Numbered from the stretch's first letter, positions 44,752 through 54,139 are shown. The stretch is 64,000 nucleotides of DNA from Pseudomonas bohemica (GCF_002934685.1 NZ_NKHL01000101.1:1-64000); one strand, 5' to 3'. Numbers and translations: made by a program. The notes: a model not told the origin generated them from the letters alone.

Positions 44752-46152
44752 TTACCTCCGCCTCCCGTTGGCCAGAATGGCGATGTCCTGCTCGGGCACA
44801 CCGATGTAAATGACCTCGCCCACTTCACTGGCCGTCACAATGTGACTTGCTTCGTACCGGTGCGGCGTGCCGTTCTGCAGGGTGCCGTGCCAGAACATGT
44901 CGATCAGATCGCCGCTGGCCATGGCCTCGTAGACCGGAATGATCACGTGGGCCCGCTCCAGCGTCGGATCCAGGGTATTGCCGACCGACTCCAGCACCTC
45001 GGGTGCCGGCAGCGGAATCTGCCCGCTGACGCTGGCGAATGCGCGTTTGGAAGACAGCGGGTTACCGACGGCCTTGGTCAGCACATAAGTTGCCTGGGCC
45101 CGGCCACCATTGATCGCCCGGACCTGAGCATTGGGCACTTCGATCTCCAGGATAGACGGCACGTCGTCCAGAATGACCGACTTGGTGTAAACCAAGGGGG
45201 CGCCAGCAGCGGGCGTTCCCACCCAGGTCAGGGTGACGGTATCGCCGGTACTGAAGTCAGGGGGCCGGGCTTCGATCTGCACAGTGACGTTGCTGTCACT
45301 CAGTTGCCCGAGATCGATAATGCCTGCGTTGTTCACCTCTTTGATCAACGGTGCATCGAGAAAGGAGGTATCTGCATCCACGGGAACAGTGGTTTGTTGC
45401 GACCACGGCACCGAATAGTTGAATACCTCGTCAAACACCTGATATTTCACCGCCAGCGCGGCAGAATCCCCGGCCGCGATAATGGTTGCATGATCCACGT
45501 CAATCACGACCGGGTCCATGCCCGCGGCTTCGGCAGCCGTGACCCGATGCCTCAAGGGGATATCGCCCCAGCGCAGGTCGATGGTGTCGCGGGCGGTGCG
45601 ATTGGGGTAGGCGGCAATCTGCACCGGGACGCCTCGTGCGGCCCACTCGGCACCCACGCCATTGTCGATCACATCCTGAGGCAAACCCGGGATGGCCAGT
45701 TCCGAGTGACCGGGCAAATGCGGATCCTTGTCCACGCCTCCCGGCCGATCGAGCTTGATCAGTATCCGCAACGGCAATGAATCTTCCGGCGTCGTCGAAC
45801 CCGTGCGTGTGAGCCGGTAATAAACGCTCTCGACCCAGCCTGGCTTCATCAGCGAAACATCCAGGAAAAAAAACAGCCGCTGATCGATGTCGTCTGGACC
45901 GACGTCCCGCTGTGCAACCGCATTCGTTTCGCTACCCCAAAAGATATCGATGTGATCGCCCACGGACATGTCCCACCAGGGGTCCACGAAGGTCAATATG
46001 CCGTCGGGCTGGTCATCGCGAGCCTGTATGTTGAGGCCGCCGTCGCCGTCCTCGACCGGGTCCACGATGTAGGGGATCAAGAGTGAGTCCAGCGCCAACG
46101 TAAAGGGATACCGGTTCGGCGCGTAATGTGAGATCACTGGGAAGCGTTTCAT
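44752..46152 (-). pseudogene. Ig-repeat protein, 5' part before a frameshift
   Basis: Starting at MKRFPVISHYAPNRYPF behind AAGGA, this 466-codon part has modules seen in the protein at 46,275: DHIDIFWGSE, IKLDRPGGVDKD..LPGHSELAIPG, VQIAAYPNRTARDTIDLRWGD, DTVTLTWVGTP, DLIDMFWHGT. It ends IAILANGRRR, where paralogous modules continue NGG..EV.Y.V. Adding one G in the ACGGGAGG run gives NGEAEVSYRVSND, joining the next frame. So this and the 41,642-44,751 part are one gene for an approximately 1,500-aa protein. It could be mutation, sequencing error or slippage. Confidence 0.8.
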
Positions 46153-46226
46153 GAATGGTTTCCTTAAGCGGGTGCAGATCCTTTGAAATCTTTCTTCTAC
46201 CGTCACATGCCTGCCAACGCAGCGGT

Positions 46227-46250
46227 AAAAAGGGGCAATTGCTGCCCCTC
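46227..46250 (-). terminator. Terminator after the 46,275-49,535 gene
   Basis: Minus-strand AGGGGCA-GCAAT-TGCCCCT followed by T5 lies 25 bases after the stop codon, separating this gene from the frameshifted one downstream. Confidence 0.75.
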
Positions 46251-46274
46251 GGGTGGGTGCCAGGCTGTCTTGAC

Positions 46275-49200
46275 TCAGGAATAGGTGACAGTCCCGGCGA
46301 TGGTCACTGCCGTCTCTACGGTCGTGCCGCCGTCGGGAATCTCTACGCCTTGGGAGTCTTTGACGCTGGTGATGTCGACCTTCGTGACCTGAACCACCGT
46401 TACATGGCGCTCGCTGGACTGGGGTCTGTCGCTGTACCGCGCGCGGGCCAGGAGCGTATGAGGGCCGACGGTGAGTGCGGGGATCCTGGCTGTCCAGATT
46501 GCCGAGCCGTTCGGGGTCACGTTGTATAGGTGGTCGCCGTTGTCCAGGATTTCGACTCGTCTGCCGGCGCTGCCCGCGCCGCTCAGGGTCAGTTCCGTTT
46601 CGGTCGTGGAACCGTGGTCCGGGATATTGGGGGTGCTGGAGTCGGCCACGGTGTCGATGGTCGGAATTGTGCCTCGCACCAGCGTGAAGGTTCGCGCAGG
46701 CGAGACTGGGTTGTCCCCGTATTTGCCTTTGGCCGTAATGCTGTGTTTCGCAAAGCTCAAGGCGGGGAGATCCTTGGTCCAGTTGCCCGTCCCATCGACG
46801 GTCACCTCGCCTTTGTTAAGGTTGTTATCGAAGATATCCAGCTTCTGGTTGGCTGCCGCCGTGCCGCTCACGGTCACGTTGTAAGCCACCCGGGTCTGGC
46901 CTTCTGGAATGTCGCCGCCGCCGTCTTCGCCTTCCCTGGTTTCCTTGACGCTGGTGATGACCGGGCCGGCCGCCGCCAACACGGTGAGCCGATGTGCCGC
47001 TGACACCTCGCCGCTGCCATACAGCGCTTGGGCGGTGAAGGAGTGCGCTGCGGCGCTCAGACCATCCACAGTGTGCGTCCAGGTCCCGCTGGCGCTGGCC
47101 GTCGCGGTGCCTTTGTCGACAGCGCCGTCGAGAATCCGCACCGCAAGGTTTGCCGAGGCATTGCCCGTCAGCGTCACGCTGGTATCGAAGGTAGCGCCGT
47201 TGTCAGGAATCTCGACATTTTTGGAGTCCTTGACGTTGCTGATGGTAGGCGTGACCAGCGCGATAACGGTCAGATTTCGCTTCTCGGACTGCGCCTGATC
47301 CCCGTATCGGGCTCTGGCCCAGATCACATGCGCACCTACGGCCAGATCGTCGATCTGCTTGCTCCAGTCTCCGTTAGCGTTGGCCGTTACCATTCCAAGG
47401 TTGACCGAGCCATCGAAGATGTCCACCTCGCGGTTCGCCGCGGCTTTGCCCGTCACGTTCAGTGACCTGTCAACGGTAGCGCCGTCCTCTGGAACTTCGC
47501 CTTTGCTGTCGGTGATGCTGCCGATGGTCGGCGGATCGAGCGGCACCGGTGCGCCGACGCTGAATGTGGTCAAGTTCGAATCGCTGCGCGTGTTGCCTGC
47601 GCGGATCACCCAATAGGAGGCCGCCACGTCGCCGCCTTCGTTGGGCTTGATGAACCTGCTGCCCCTGATGTCGAAGGGGATGGGGTTGCCGACTAACCGT
47701 GAGTTGACCATCACAGAGTCCGGGTCTTCATCCGGGCCGGTTTTGCTGCCTTCCCACTGACGGAACACCTCATCGCCAACGACCATGCCCCTGTACGGCG
47801 GCACGGTCAGCGTTGCGATTTCAACGTCGGGGTCCATCACGCCGTTCACCACGTTCGACACGATAGGCGCATCCAGTTCGGCTCTGGGCTCGCCTACCAG
47901 TATCAGAGGCAGGTGCACGGATTCGCGCAGAACGCTGGAGCCGCCGATTTCTTTTTCAAGCTGATAGTACAGTTCCAGCGTACCGCCTTCGATGGTCTTG
48001 AGGTGGCTACCTTCGACCACCATGAGGATCGGCAGTTTGTCTTGGGCGTCTCCGCGCGAGATGAATTTGAGCGGCAACTCCGGATCATAGACAGAGTGAT
48101 CAGGTCGGCTGCCGATCCAGCGCAGGATGATTACGTCGCCAGCCTCCATGCTATCGTCCCACGGGATTTCAATGGTGGTGCGTGGCAGATCAGGATCGAT
48201 TGCGCCTTGTTCGAGGTCCCTGGCAATCGGTGCTGCCAGCCGTTCCGGCTCACCCACTACTTGAATGAATGCACCTTTGGATATCGATTCAGTTCCGTCC
48301 TGGTGCAGCACACGGTAGGAAAACACAACTTGGGTTTTGGCCAACGAACGGACGATCAGGTTATCGACCGGGATCTCGTAGACACGACCGTAATCGTACG
48401 CGACCGCAGGCTCTTCATGGTCAACCACGGCGCCTTCCAGCGTGGTGCCCTGCAGCCTCACGATGATCTGATCGCCTTCGGCGTAATCGGCGTTGATTCT
48501 CATCACGTCGTCCAGGTTCGCCAGACCCAGTGAAGCGGTAGACAGCGAAGCGATGATGCGCGTCTTCTCATCCTCAGCCTTCTTGTTCTCCTCGCGCTGC
48601 TCCTCCTCGCTCAACATGCCCATCAGGGCTCTGTTTCTGGCCACGACCTGGACCACGGCCGGGTTATCGCCAAGCTTATCTAGATCAAGAGTGTCTCGGG
48701 GGGTATCTTTCACGAACGGCGCTTCCAGGCGTGAATTGCCCGCATCGACGTTGACGCGAGTTTCCTTGGCCCAGTCTTCAGACCGATTTTCCACCAGGTC
48801 GTAGACCTCATAGGTCACCGCCAGACCATTCGGCCCCGAGTCGCCAGCCGCCACGATGGTGGCTTCGTCGGCGATGACGACCAACGCATTACCGACTTCG
48901 TCCTCCTGCACCTCGTGAAAAATGAAGTGCCCGCCCCAGGACACCTTGATGATGTCGCGCCAGGTCATGTTCGGATACGGATCAATGGTGATGCGCACGC
49001 CTGCTTTGGCAGCGTCGGCGTCTACGCCACCTCGGACGATGTCCGCGGGTAGGGAGAATTTCAGTTCCGTATGGCCCGGGATACTGCCGTCCTCATCCCG
49101 GCCGCCGGGACGATCGAGTTTGACGTAGATGCTGATCGGTACCGAGCTTTCCTCAACCTGACCCAGGCGTTTGATTGTGTAGTGCAGGGTTTTTCTCCAC

Positions 49201-49535
49201 GGCGCGGCGTCCAGGTTGCTGAACGGGACGAAGGTGGTGAGGCGCTGATCCACTTCGCCAGGCTGGATCAGCTCACTGTTCACCTCGGTATCGTCCAGCC
49301 GTACGCTAACCCTGTCGCCTACGCTCATGCGGCCCCATTTCTCGATGTACACCTGCAGCCCGTTATTGGGAAAGTTCTCCGCCGCCGCCGCCCGGTTGAC
49401 CCCCCATAAGCCGAACGGGTCCAGCTCGGGATCGGCGGGCGGACCGATTATCTGCTTGGCGCCCGGTATTTCGGGAGGGACCGCAGCGAAGGTCGAAGCA
49501 GAAGAGGGGGAGGTGTTCAGGGGTGTGGTTGCCAT
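46275..49535 (-). CDS. Large Ig-repeat protein without lectin tip
   Basis: A 1,086-aa protein from MATTPLNTSPSS, with AGGAG nine bases before. The N-terminal 650 residues are Ig-like modules (IYVKLDRPGGRDEDG, ITIDPYPNMTWRDIIKVSWGG, DQIIVRLQGT, DVIILRWIGS) with one charged insert (LSEEEQREENKKAEDEKTR). Four repeats of about 88 residues follow, the same kind as in the frameshifted paralogue. A fifth repeat is cut off after about 35 residues (VEIPDGGTTVETAVTIAGTVTYS), directly before a terminator. There is no Big_2 or lectin-like tip and no signal peptide. It may be a shortened copy of its neighbour. The palindromic 22-base element lies 62 bases upstream. Confidence 0.8.
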   Translation of the reverse strand: MATTPLNTSPSSASTFAAVPPEIPGAKQIIGPPADPELDPFGLWGVNRAAAAENFPNNGLQVYIEKWGRMSVGDRVSVRLDDTEVNSELIQPGEVDQRLTTFVPFSNLDAAPWRKTLHYTIKRLGQVEESSVPISIYVKLDRPGGRDEDGSIPGHTELKFSLPADIVRGGVDADAAKAGVRITIDPYPNMTWRDIIKVSWGGHFIFHEVQEDEVGNALVVIADEATIVAAGDSGPNGLAVTYEVYDLVENRSEDWAKETRVNVDAGNSRLEAPFVKDTPRDTLDLDKLGDNPAVVQVVARNRALMGMLSEEEQREENKKAEDEKTRIIASLSTASLGLANLDDVMRINADYAEGDQIIVRLQGTTLEGAVVDHEEPAVAYDYGRVYEIPVDNLIVRSLAKTQVVFSYRVLHQDGTESISKGAFIQVVGEPERLAAPIARDLEQGAIDPDLPRTTIEIPWDDSMEAGDVIILRWIGSRPDHSVYDPELPLKFISRGDAQDKLPILMVVEGSHLKTIEGGTLELYYQLEKEIGGSSVLRESVHLPLILVGEPRAELDAPIVSNVVNGVMDPDVEIATLTVPPYRGMVVGDEVFRQWEGSKTGPDEDPDSVMVNSRLVGNPIPFDIRGSRFIKPNEGGDVAASYWVIRAGNTRSDSNLTTFSVGAPVPLDPPTIGSITDSKGEVPEDGATVDRSLNVTGKAAANREVDIFDGSVNLGMVTANANGDWSKQIDDLAVGAHVIWARARYGDQAQSEKRNLTVIALVTPTISNVKDSKNVEIPDNGATFDTSVTLTGNASANLAVRILDGAVDKGTATASASGTWTHTVDGLSAAAHSFTAQALYGSGEVSAAHRLTVLAAAGPVITSVKETREGEDGGGDIPEGQTRVAYNVTVSGTAAANQKLDIFDNNLNKGEVTVDGTGNWTKDLPALSFAKHSITAKGKYGDNPVSPARTFTLVRGTIPTIDTVADSSTPNIPDHGSTTETELTLSGAGSAGRRVEILDNGDHLYNVTPNGSAIWTARIPALTVGPHTLLARARYSDRPQSSERHVTVVQVTKVDITSVKDSQGVEIPDGGTTVETAVTIAGTVTYS

Positions 49536-49596
49536 CGCGGTAGACTCCTGTCGGTTGATCGCAGAAGTCATTGAGCGCCGCGTGGGGATATTTGCC

Positions 49597-49618
49597 TACT
49601 GTCAGAAATGACAGGTTT
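49597..49618. promoter_or_regulatory. Shared palindromic element upstream of Ig-like protein gene, copy 2
   Basis: This is an exact 22-base copy of 34,066-34,087 on the opposite strand, so it has the same orientation relative to its gene. The core is CTGTCA-TTTC-TGACAG. It stands 62 bases before the ATG at 49,535. Surrounding bases also match partly (GC.AAACC), suggesting a conserved promoter region. Confidence 0.7.
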
Positions 49619-49670
49619 TGCTACCGTTGGTCAGGCCGTTTCGGACGGGTCGGGATACAGTTCTAACGGT

Positions 49671-50324
49671 TCATTTCCAGCTATGAATCGGCCACCCGGC
49701 CTTTGTCGCAGCCTCACGCAGCACAGGGTCCGGATTGACCACATGAGGAAAATCGACCTTCTGCAAGAGCGGCAAATCATTGCGCGAATCGGAGTAAAAA
49801 CTCGCGCCTTCTAGGTTTTCGCCTTCCTGATCCAGCCATTCCAGCAAGCGGGTGATCTTGCCTTCGCGGTAGGTCAGCACGCCTTTGGTCTTGCCACTGT
49901 AAACGCCGTGGGCGATGTCCAGATCGATGGCCAACACCTCGTCGACGCCGATGCGTTCGGCGATGGCCCGCACCAGGTGCACGCCCGAAGCGGAGATGAT
50001 CAGGATGCGGTCACCGGCGGCGCGGTGTTCGGCGATGGCTTTGGTGGCGTCGCTGAAGATGATCGGTTCGATGAAGTCCTCCACCCAGGGGCCCACCAGA
50101 AACTCCACTTCTTCGCGCGTGCGGCCGATCATCGGCTCCAGGCTGAAGGCCATGTAGTCCTCCATCGCCAGATCGCCCTTGCTGTAAGCCTCCATCAGCT
50201 CATGGTCTTTTTTCATGAACGACTCAGGATCGACCCACCCCAAACGGCCCATCTGCTCGCTCCACAGACTGGCGCAGTCGCCGTGAATCAGGGTTTCGTC
50301 CAAGTCGAAAATGGCTAAAGGCAT
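49671..50324 (-). CDS. HAD-IB family phosphatase
   Basis: The 217-aa HAD hydrolase has motif I FDLDETLIHGD, motif II ISASG (ILIISASGVHLV), and motif III/IV K...KI...YSDSRNDLPLL. It belongs to the SerB-like IB subgroup with a small helical cap (residues about 15-85). It likely dephosphorylates a small phosphomonoester. It lies downstream of an ABC importer operon that also encodes an alkaline-phosphatase-superfamily hydrolase, separated by a REPIN, so it may act on the product of that enzyme. Confidence 0.88.
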   Translation of the reverse strand: MPLAIFDLDETLIHGDCASLWSEQMGRLGWVDPESFMKKDHELMEAYSKGDLAMEDYMAFSLEPMIGRTREEVEFLVGPWVEDFIEPIIFSDATKAIAEHRAAGDRILIISASGVHLVRAIAERIGVDEVLAIDLDIAHGVYSGKTKGVLTYREGKITRLLEWLDQEGENLEGASFYSDSRNDLPLLQKVDFPHVVNPDPVLREAATKAGWPIHSWK

Positions 50325-50361
50325 TGCCGCTGTCCTCTGTGTTGATACGTACGCAATCCAG

Positions 50362-50448
50362 GTAGGAGCGCGCTTGCCCGCGTTCGCGGTGTATCAGGTT
50401 TATATTCATCAACTGAAGAACGCATTCGTGGGTAAGCGCGCTCTTGCA
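50362..50448. repeat. REPIN (GTAGGAGCGCGCTTGCCCGCG class)
   Basis: GTAGGAGCGCGCTTGCCCGCG and a diverged inverted copy (CGTGGGTAAGCGCGCTCTTGC) flank about 45 bases. This is a typical Pseudomonas REP doublet. It lies between the HAD gene and the ABC ATPase gene. Confidence 0.8.
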
Positions 50449-50465
50449 GGTTGTCCGGCGTGGGA

Positions 50466-51455
50466 TCAAGCGACCTCACACAGCGCCGACGCTTCGATGT
50501 TCAGGGTGACGCGCCTGCCATTGGGGTGCAAGTCGTTGGCCGAGCGGTTGAGCACGTCGACGATCAATTCCACGCCCCGCGCTTCGACGCGGTAGCGGAT
50601 CACGTTGCCCAGCAGGCTGTGGCTGCGCACTTCGCCTTCCAGGGCGCCGGTCAGGCTCAGTTGAATCGCTTCCGGACGGATTGCCACGCGGCTGTTGATC
50701 GGGCGTTGCATCAGGCGGCTGGCGGCGTCGGGTTCGAGCAGGTTGTAGTTGCCGATGAAGCCTGCGGCGAACGCATCGACCGGCGCGGTGTACAGAGTTT
50801 CCGCGTCGCCGCTCTGCACGATCCGGCCCTGATTCATCAGAAAGATCCGGTCGGACATGGTCAGTGCTTCTTCCTGGTCGTGGGTCACGAAAATCGTGGT
50901 CAGGCCCAGTTCCTGCTGAATGGCGCGAATCTGTTCTCGCAGGTGTTTGCGAATCCGCGCATCGAGCGCCGACAGCGGCTCGTCGAGCAACAGCAGGCGC
51001 GGACGGGTCACCAACGAACGCGCCAACGCAACGCGCTGACATTGTCCGCCCGACATCTGATGCGGGTAACGCTTGGCCAGTTCGCTCAGCTCAACCAGTT
51101 TCAACACCTCGGCCACACGCTGTCGGGTTTGGTCGGCGCTGACCTTCTGCATGCGCAGGCCGAACGCGACGTTTTGCTCCACGTTCATGTTGGGAAACAG
51201 CGCATAGCTCTGGAATACCATGCCGATCCCACGCTTCTGCGGCGACACCGGAACGATGTTCTTGCCATCGAGAAAGATCTTGCCGCGGGTGACCGAAGTC
51301 AGTCCGGCGATGCAGCGCAGCAGGGTGGATTTGCCGCAGCCGGAGGGCCCGAGCAGGGTGACGAATTCGCCCTGGTTGATCTCGCAGTTGATATCGCTGA
51401 AGACTGCGGTGCTGGCGTAGTTCTTTTGCAGGTTTTCGACAGTGACGAAGCTCAT
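50466..51455 (-). CDS. ABC importer ATP-binding protein (PotA/FbpC type)
   Basis: The 329-aa ATPase has Walker A GPSGCGKST, Q-loop FQSYALFP, signature MSGGQCQRVALARSL, Walker B LLLLDEPLSALD, switch HDQEEAL, and a C-terminal TOBE-like domain (RVAIRPEAIQLSL). The signature has Cys in place of the usual Gln. It is the fourth gene of the operon binding protein-hydrolase-permease-permease-ATPase, one base after the permease stop. The CUT1/FbpC/PotA class imports iron, polyamines, sugars or phosphonates; context favours an organophosphorus compound. Confidence 0.94.
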   Translation of the reverse strand: MSFVTVENLQKNYASTAVFSDINCEINQGEFVTLLGPSGCGKSTLLRCIAGLTSVTRGKIFLDGKNIVPVSPQKRGIGMVFQSYALFPNMNVEQNVAFGLRMQKVSADQTRQRVAEVLKLVELSELAKRYPHQMSGGQCQRVALARSLVTRPRLLLLDEPLSALDARIRKHLREQIRAIQQELGLTTIFVTHDQEEALTMSDRIFLMNQGRIVQSGDAETLYTAPVDAFAAGFIGNYNLLEPDAASRLMQRPINSRVAIRPEAIQLSLTGALEGEVRSHSLLGNVIRYRVEARGVELIVDVLNRSANDLHPNGRRVTLNIEASALCEVA

Positions 51456-51456
51456 A

Positions 51457-52254
51457 TCAGTCTTTGTCCTTGTTCAGTCGGTTGGCCGCCCAGGTCAGCA
51501 GCAACACGAAGAGAAAATAGGAGATCACCAGCGCGCTGTTGAAGTGGCCGCTGCTGTTGCGCATGTTGTTCAGGTAAACCTGCAGCGTCTCGTAGCGCGT
51601 GCCCACCAGCAGGTTGGCGAACACGAACTCGCCGAACAGGAACGAGAATGACAGCAGCAGGGCGATCATCAGGCCTTTGCGCAGGTTGGGCAGCACCACC
51701 AGAAATGCCGCCTGAAACGTGTTGGCGCCGAGCAACTGCGCGGCGTCCATCAGGTCGACCAGATTGATCGCCTGCAGGTTGTTGGTGATCGCCCGGTACA
51801 TGAACGGCAGCGCCACGGTGAAGTAGCAACCGATCAGAATCCACGGCGTACCGACCATCGCCAGCGGCCCCGAACCGTAGAGTTGCAACAGGCCCACCGA
51901 CGACACCACCGGCGGTACGGCGAACGGCAGCAGGATCAGGATGTTCATCAGCGCGTCGAGTTTCGGGAAGTGGTAATGCACCACGAACAGCAGTGGCAGG
52001 ATCAGCACCACCGAGAGGATCAGCGCGCCAACGCAGACCAGCAGCGACTGGGCGAACGCCATCAAAAAGCGCGGGTCGCTCCACAGCGCCACGTACCATT
52101 TGTAGGTCAGCCCGGCGGGGAGAATGGTCGCCGACCAACTGGTGGCGATCGAGTAGACGAAGGTGCCCAGCAGTGGCGCCAGCAGAATCAGGAACAGGAT
52201 GTACACCACCACGCGGTGGTAAAGCCCGACCGGGCCGCGTTCAGCGCGAGACAT
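51457..52254 (-). CDS. ABC importer permease 2
   Basis: The 265-aa inner-membrane permease of the binding-protein-dependent type, about six helices (VVYILFLILLAPLLGTFVYSIA; FAQSLLVCVGALILSVVLILPLLFVVHY), with the EAA cytoplasmic loop LMDAAQLLGANTFQAAFLVVLPNLRKGL. It overlaps the upstream permease by 14 bases and forms the channel with it. Confidence 0.94.
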   Translation of the reverse strand: MSRAERGPVGLYHRVVVYILFLILLAPLLGTFVYSIATSWSATILPAGLTYKWYVALWSDPRFLMAFAQSLLVCVGALILSVVLILPLLFVVHYHFPKLDALMNILILLPFAVPPVVSSVGLLQLYGSGPLAMVGTPWILIGCYFTVALPFMYRAITNNLQAINLVDLMDAAQLLGANTFQAAFLVVLPNLRKGLMIALLLSFSFLFGEFVFANLLVGTRYETLQVYLNNMRNSSGHFNSALVISYFLFVLLLTWAANRLNKDKD

Positions 52255-53083
52255 GGTAGCTCCTCTTCAACAGCCACTGATGGACGATAGTCACCAGGGT
52301 CATCATGCCCACCAGAATCATCGCCAGGGCGCTGGCCATGTTCGGGTCCAGGCTGATGTCACCTGCGACCATGGCCGCGATGCGGATCGGCAAGACGTTG
52401 AAGTTGCCGGTGGTCAGCGCATAGACCGTCGCGTAGGCGCCCAGCGCGTTGGCCAGCAGAATCACGAAGGTGCCGAGCAGGGCAGGGGTCAGCACCGGAA
52501 TGCCGATATGTCGCCAGAAATCCCAGCCGCTGGCACCCAGCAGCGAAGCCGATTCGCGCCAGTCTTCACGCAGCGCGTCGAAGGCCGGGTACAACAGCAA
52601 CACGCCCAGGGGAATCTGGAAGTAGGTGTAGAGAATGATCAGGCCGGTCTTCGAGTACAGGTTGAAGTCATCGATGATGCCAGCCTGTTTCAGAATCAGC
52701 GTCAGCGCGCCGTTGAAGCCCAGCAGAATGATGAACGCAAAGGCCAGTGGTACGCCGGAAAAGTTGCTGGTCATGTTGGCGAAGGCGCTGACGAAATCCC
52801 GCAGCCGCCCTGGCACCTTGCGCAGCGAGTAGCTGCCGAGAATCGCGATGACGATGCCGATCAGGCTCGACCAGAAACTGATCTCCAGGCTGTACTGCAT
52901 CGCCTGGCGATAGAAGCGTGAGTTGAATGCCTTGATGAAGTTGTCCAGGCCCCAGCCCGCGTCCGAGTGCAGGCTGTTGATCGCGACCCAGGCCAGCGGG
53001 GCGATCTGAAATGCGATGAAGAAAACCGCAAAGGGCACCAGGCACAACAGCCCCAGCCATTTGCCGCGACTCTGTGAATTCAC
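52241..53083 (-). CDS. ABC importer permease 1
   Basis: The 280-aa permease (GTG start at 53,083, overlapping the upstream stop as GTGA) has an N-terminal helix (WLGLLCLVPFAVFFIAFQIAPLAWVAI) and five more, with the EAA loop ESASLLGASGWDFWRHIGIPVLTPALL. It pairs with permease 2. Translational coupling to the hydrolase gene shows that import and hydrolysis are linked. Confidence 0.93.
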   Translation of the reverse strand: MNSQSRGKWLGLLCLVPFAVFFIAFQIAPLAWVAINSLHSDAGWGLDNFIKAFNSRFYRQAMQYSLEISFWSSLIGIVIAILGSYSLRKVPGRLRDFVSAFANMTSNFSGVPLAFAFIILLGFNGALTLILKQAGIIDDFNLYSKTGLIILYTYFQIPLGVLLLYPAFDALREDWRESASLLGASGWDFWRHIGIPVLTPALLGTFVILLANALGAYATVYALTTGNFNVLPIRIAAMVAGDISLDPNMASALAMILVGMMTLVTIVHQWLLKRSYHVSR

Positions 53084-53886
53084 TTGAGCACCTCTCTGCA
53101 AACAGGTTTGTCGTGGGGGACGCCGAGCAGTTCGCACACGGTTCCGCAGAGCTCGGTCTGCTTCGGCTGCGCGCCGGGATCGAGGCTGAACGCATCACCG
53201 ATGACAAACAGCGGCACTTCGCGCTCCTCAGGGAGAATGCCGTTATGCGAGCGGTCGTTGTTCATGCCGTGGTCGGCGGTCACCAGCACTTGATACCCGG
53301 CGTCGAGCCAGCGCTGCAGGTATTCGGCGAGGATGACATCGGCCGAGCGCGCGCTGTTGCGGTATTGCGGGGTGTCGAGGCCGTGCTTGTGGCCCGCATC
53401 GTCGATGTTCATCGGGTGAATGAAGAGGAAGTTCGGCTGGTGTGCTGTTCGCAGGTGCTCGGCGTCGTCGAACAGGTGGGAATCGGGGTAGTGATCGACG
53501 TAGTAGAAATGACCGTGCTGGATCGGCAGGTCGGCGTCGTCGGTGTGTCGATCACGGGCTGCGATGAACGGGCTGCGGTTGTACAGCTCGCTGACCCAAT
53601 GGTAGGCCGCTGCGGCAGTCGTGAGCCCGGAAGCCGCGGCATAGTGGAAGACGCTGCGCTGACTGGACAGGCGCGACACATGGTTGTGCACGATGCCGCT
53701 GTCGATCGGCGCGACGCCGGTCAGGATACATTCGTAAAGCGGTCGGGACAGCGCTGGCAACTCGCATTCCAGCTTGTACAAGGCGGCTCGGCCCGCGTTC
53801 CGGTAAGCCAGCAGATGCCCCATCGCATGCTGCGCGACGCTGTAACTCAGGCCGTCCAGCAGGATCAGGATGACGTTGTGTTTCAT
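53080..53886 (-). CDS. Alkaline phosphatase superfamily hydrolase (nucleotide pyrophosphatase/phosphodiesterase-like)
   Basis: The 268-aa cytoplasmic protein begins NVILILLDGLSYSVAQHAMGHL, with the metal Asp of the superfamily in LLDGL. Later come HPMNIDDAGHKHGLDTPQY and VTADHGMNNDRSHNG, supplying the D..GH.HG and TADHGM metal ligands. The nucleophile would be in the LSRPLYECILTG segment. Relatives hydrolyse phosphodiesters or, as in PhnA, phosphonoacetate. There is no signal peptide, so it would act after import. It lies between the binding protein and permease genes. Confidence 0.88.
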   Translation of the reverse strand: MKHNVILILLDGLSYSVAQHAMGHLLAYRNAGRAALYKLECELPALSRPLYECILTGVAPIDSGIVHNHVSRLSSQRSVFHYAAASGLTTAAAAYHWVSELYNRSPFIAARDRHTDDADLPIQHGHFYYVDHYPDSHLFDDAEHLRTAHQPNFLFIHPMNIDDAGHKHGLDTPQYRNSARSADVILAEYLQRWLDAGYQVLVTADHGMNNDRSHNGILPEEREVPLFVIGDAFSLDPGAQPKQTELCGTVCELLGVPHDKPVCREVLK

Positions 53887-53996
53887 GGCATCTCCGGGGT
53901 GTGCGAATTGGGTGTTGCAAGACTGGCGTAGATCCTCTGTGCGATATCTCGCCCCGTTTTCGACGCCGCACTGTTACGCAGCAAATACGGTCCTCT

Positions 53997-54085
53997 GTGG
54001 GAGTGAGCTTGCTCACGAAGACGGCCGTTCAGGCGCTGAAGTTGTTTTAAGTTTCCGCACCCTTCGTGAGCAAGCTCACTCCCAC
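53997..54085. repeat. REPIN (GTGGGAGYGAGCTTGCTC class)
   Basis: GTGGGAGTGAGCTTGCTCAC and its inverted copy GTGAGCAAGCTCACTCCCAC bracket about 45 bases. It is nearly perfect and has the typical REPIN layout. It lies between the binding protein gene and the hydrolase gene in the ABC operon, where it could stabilise the 3' end of the highly expressed binding-protein message. Confidence 0.88.
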
Positions 54086-54139
54086 GGGGACATGTTGCAT
54101 TAGGAAATGGCGCTTCATTCGCGAAGCGCCATCCGGGGA

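Noticed and set aside
44593..45780. 395-codon open frame on plus opposite the Ig-repeat gene
   Set aside because: The minus frame has recognisable modules shared with three neighbours; the plus frame does not.
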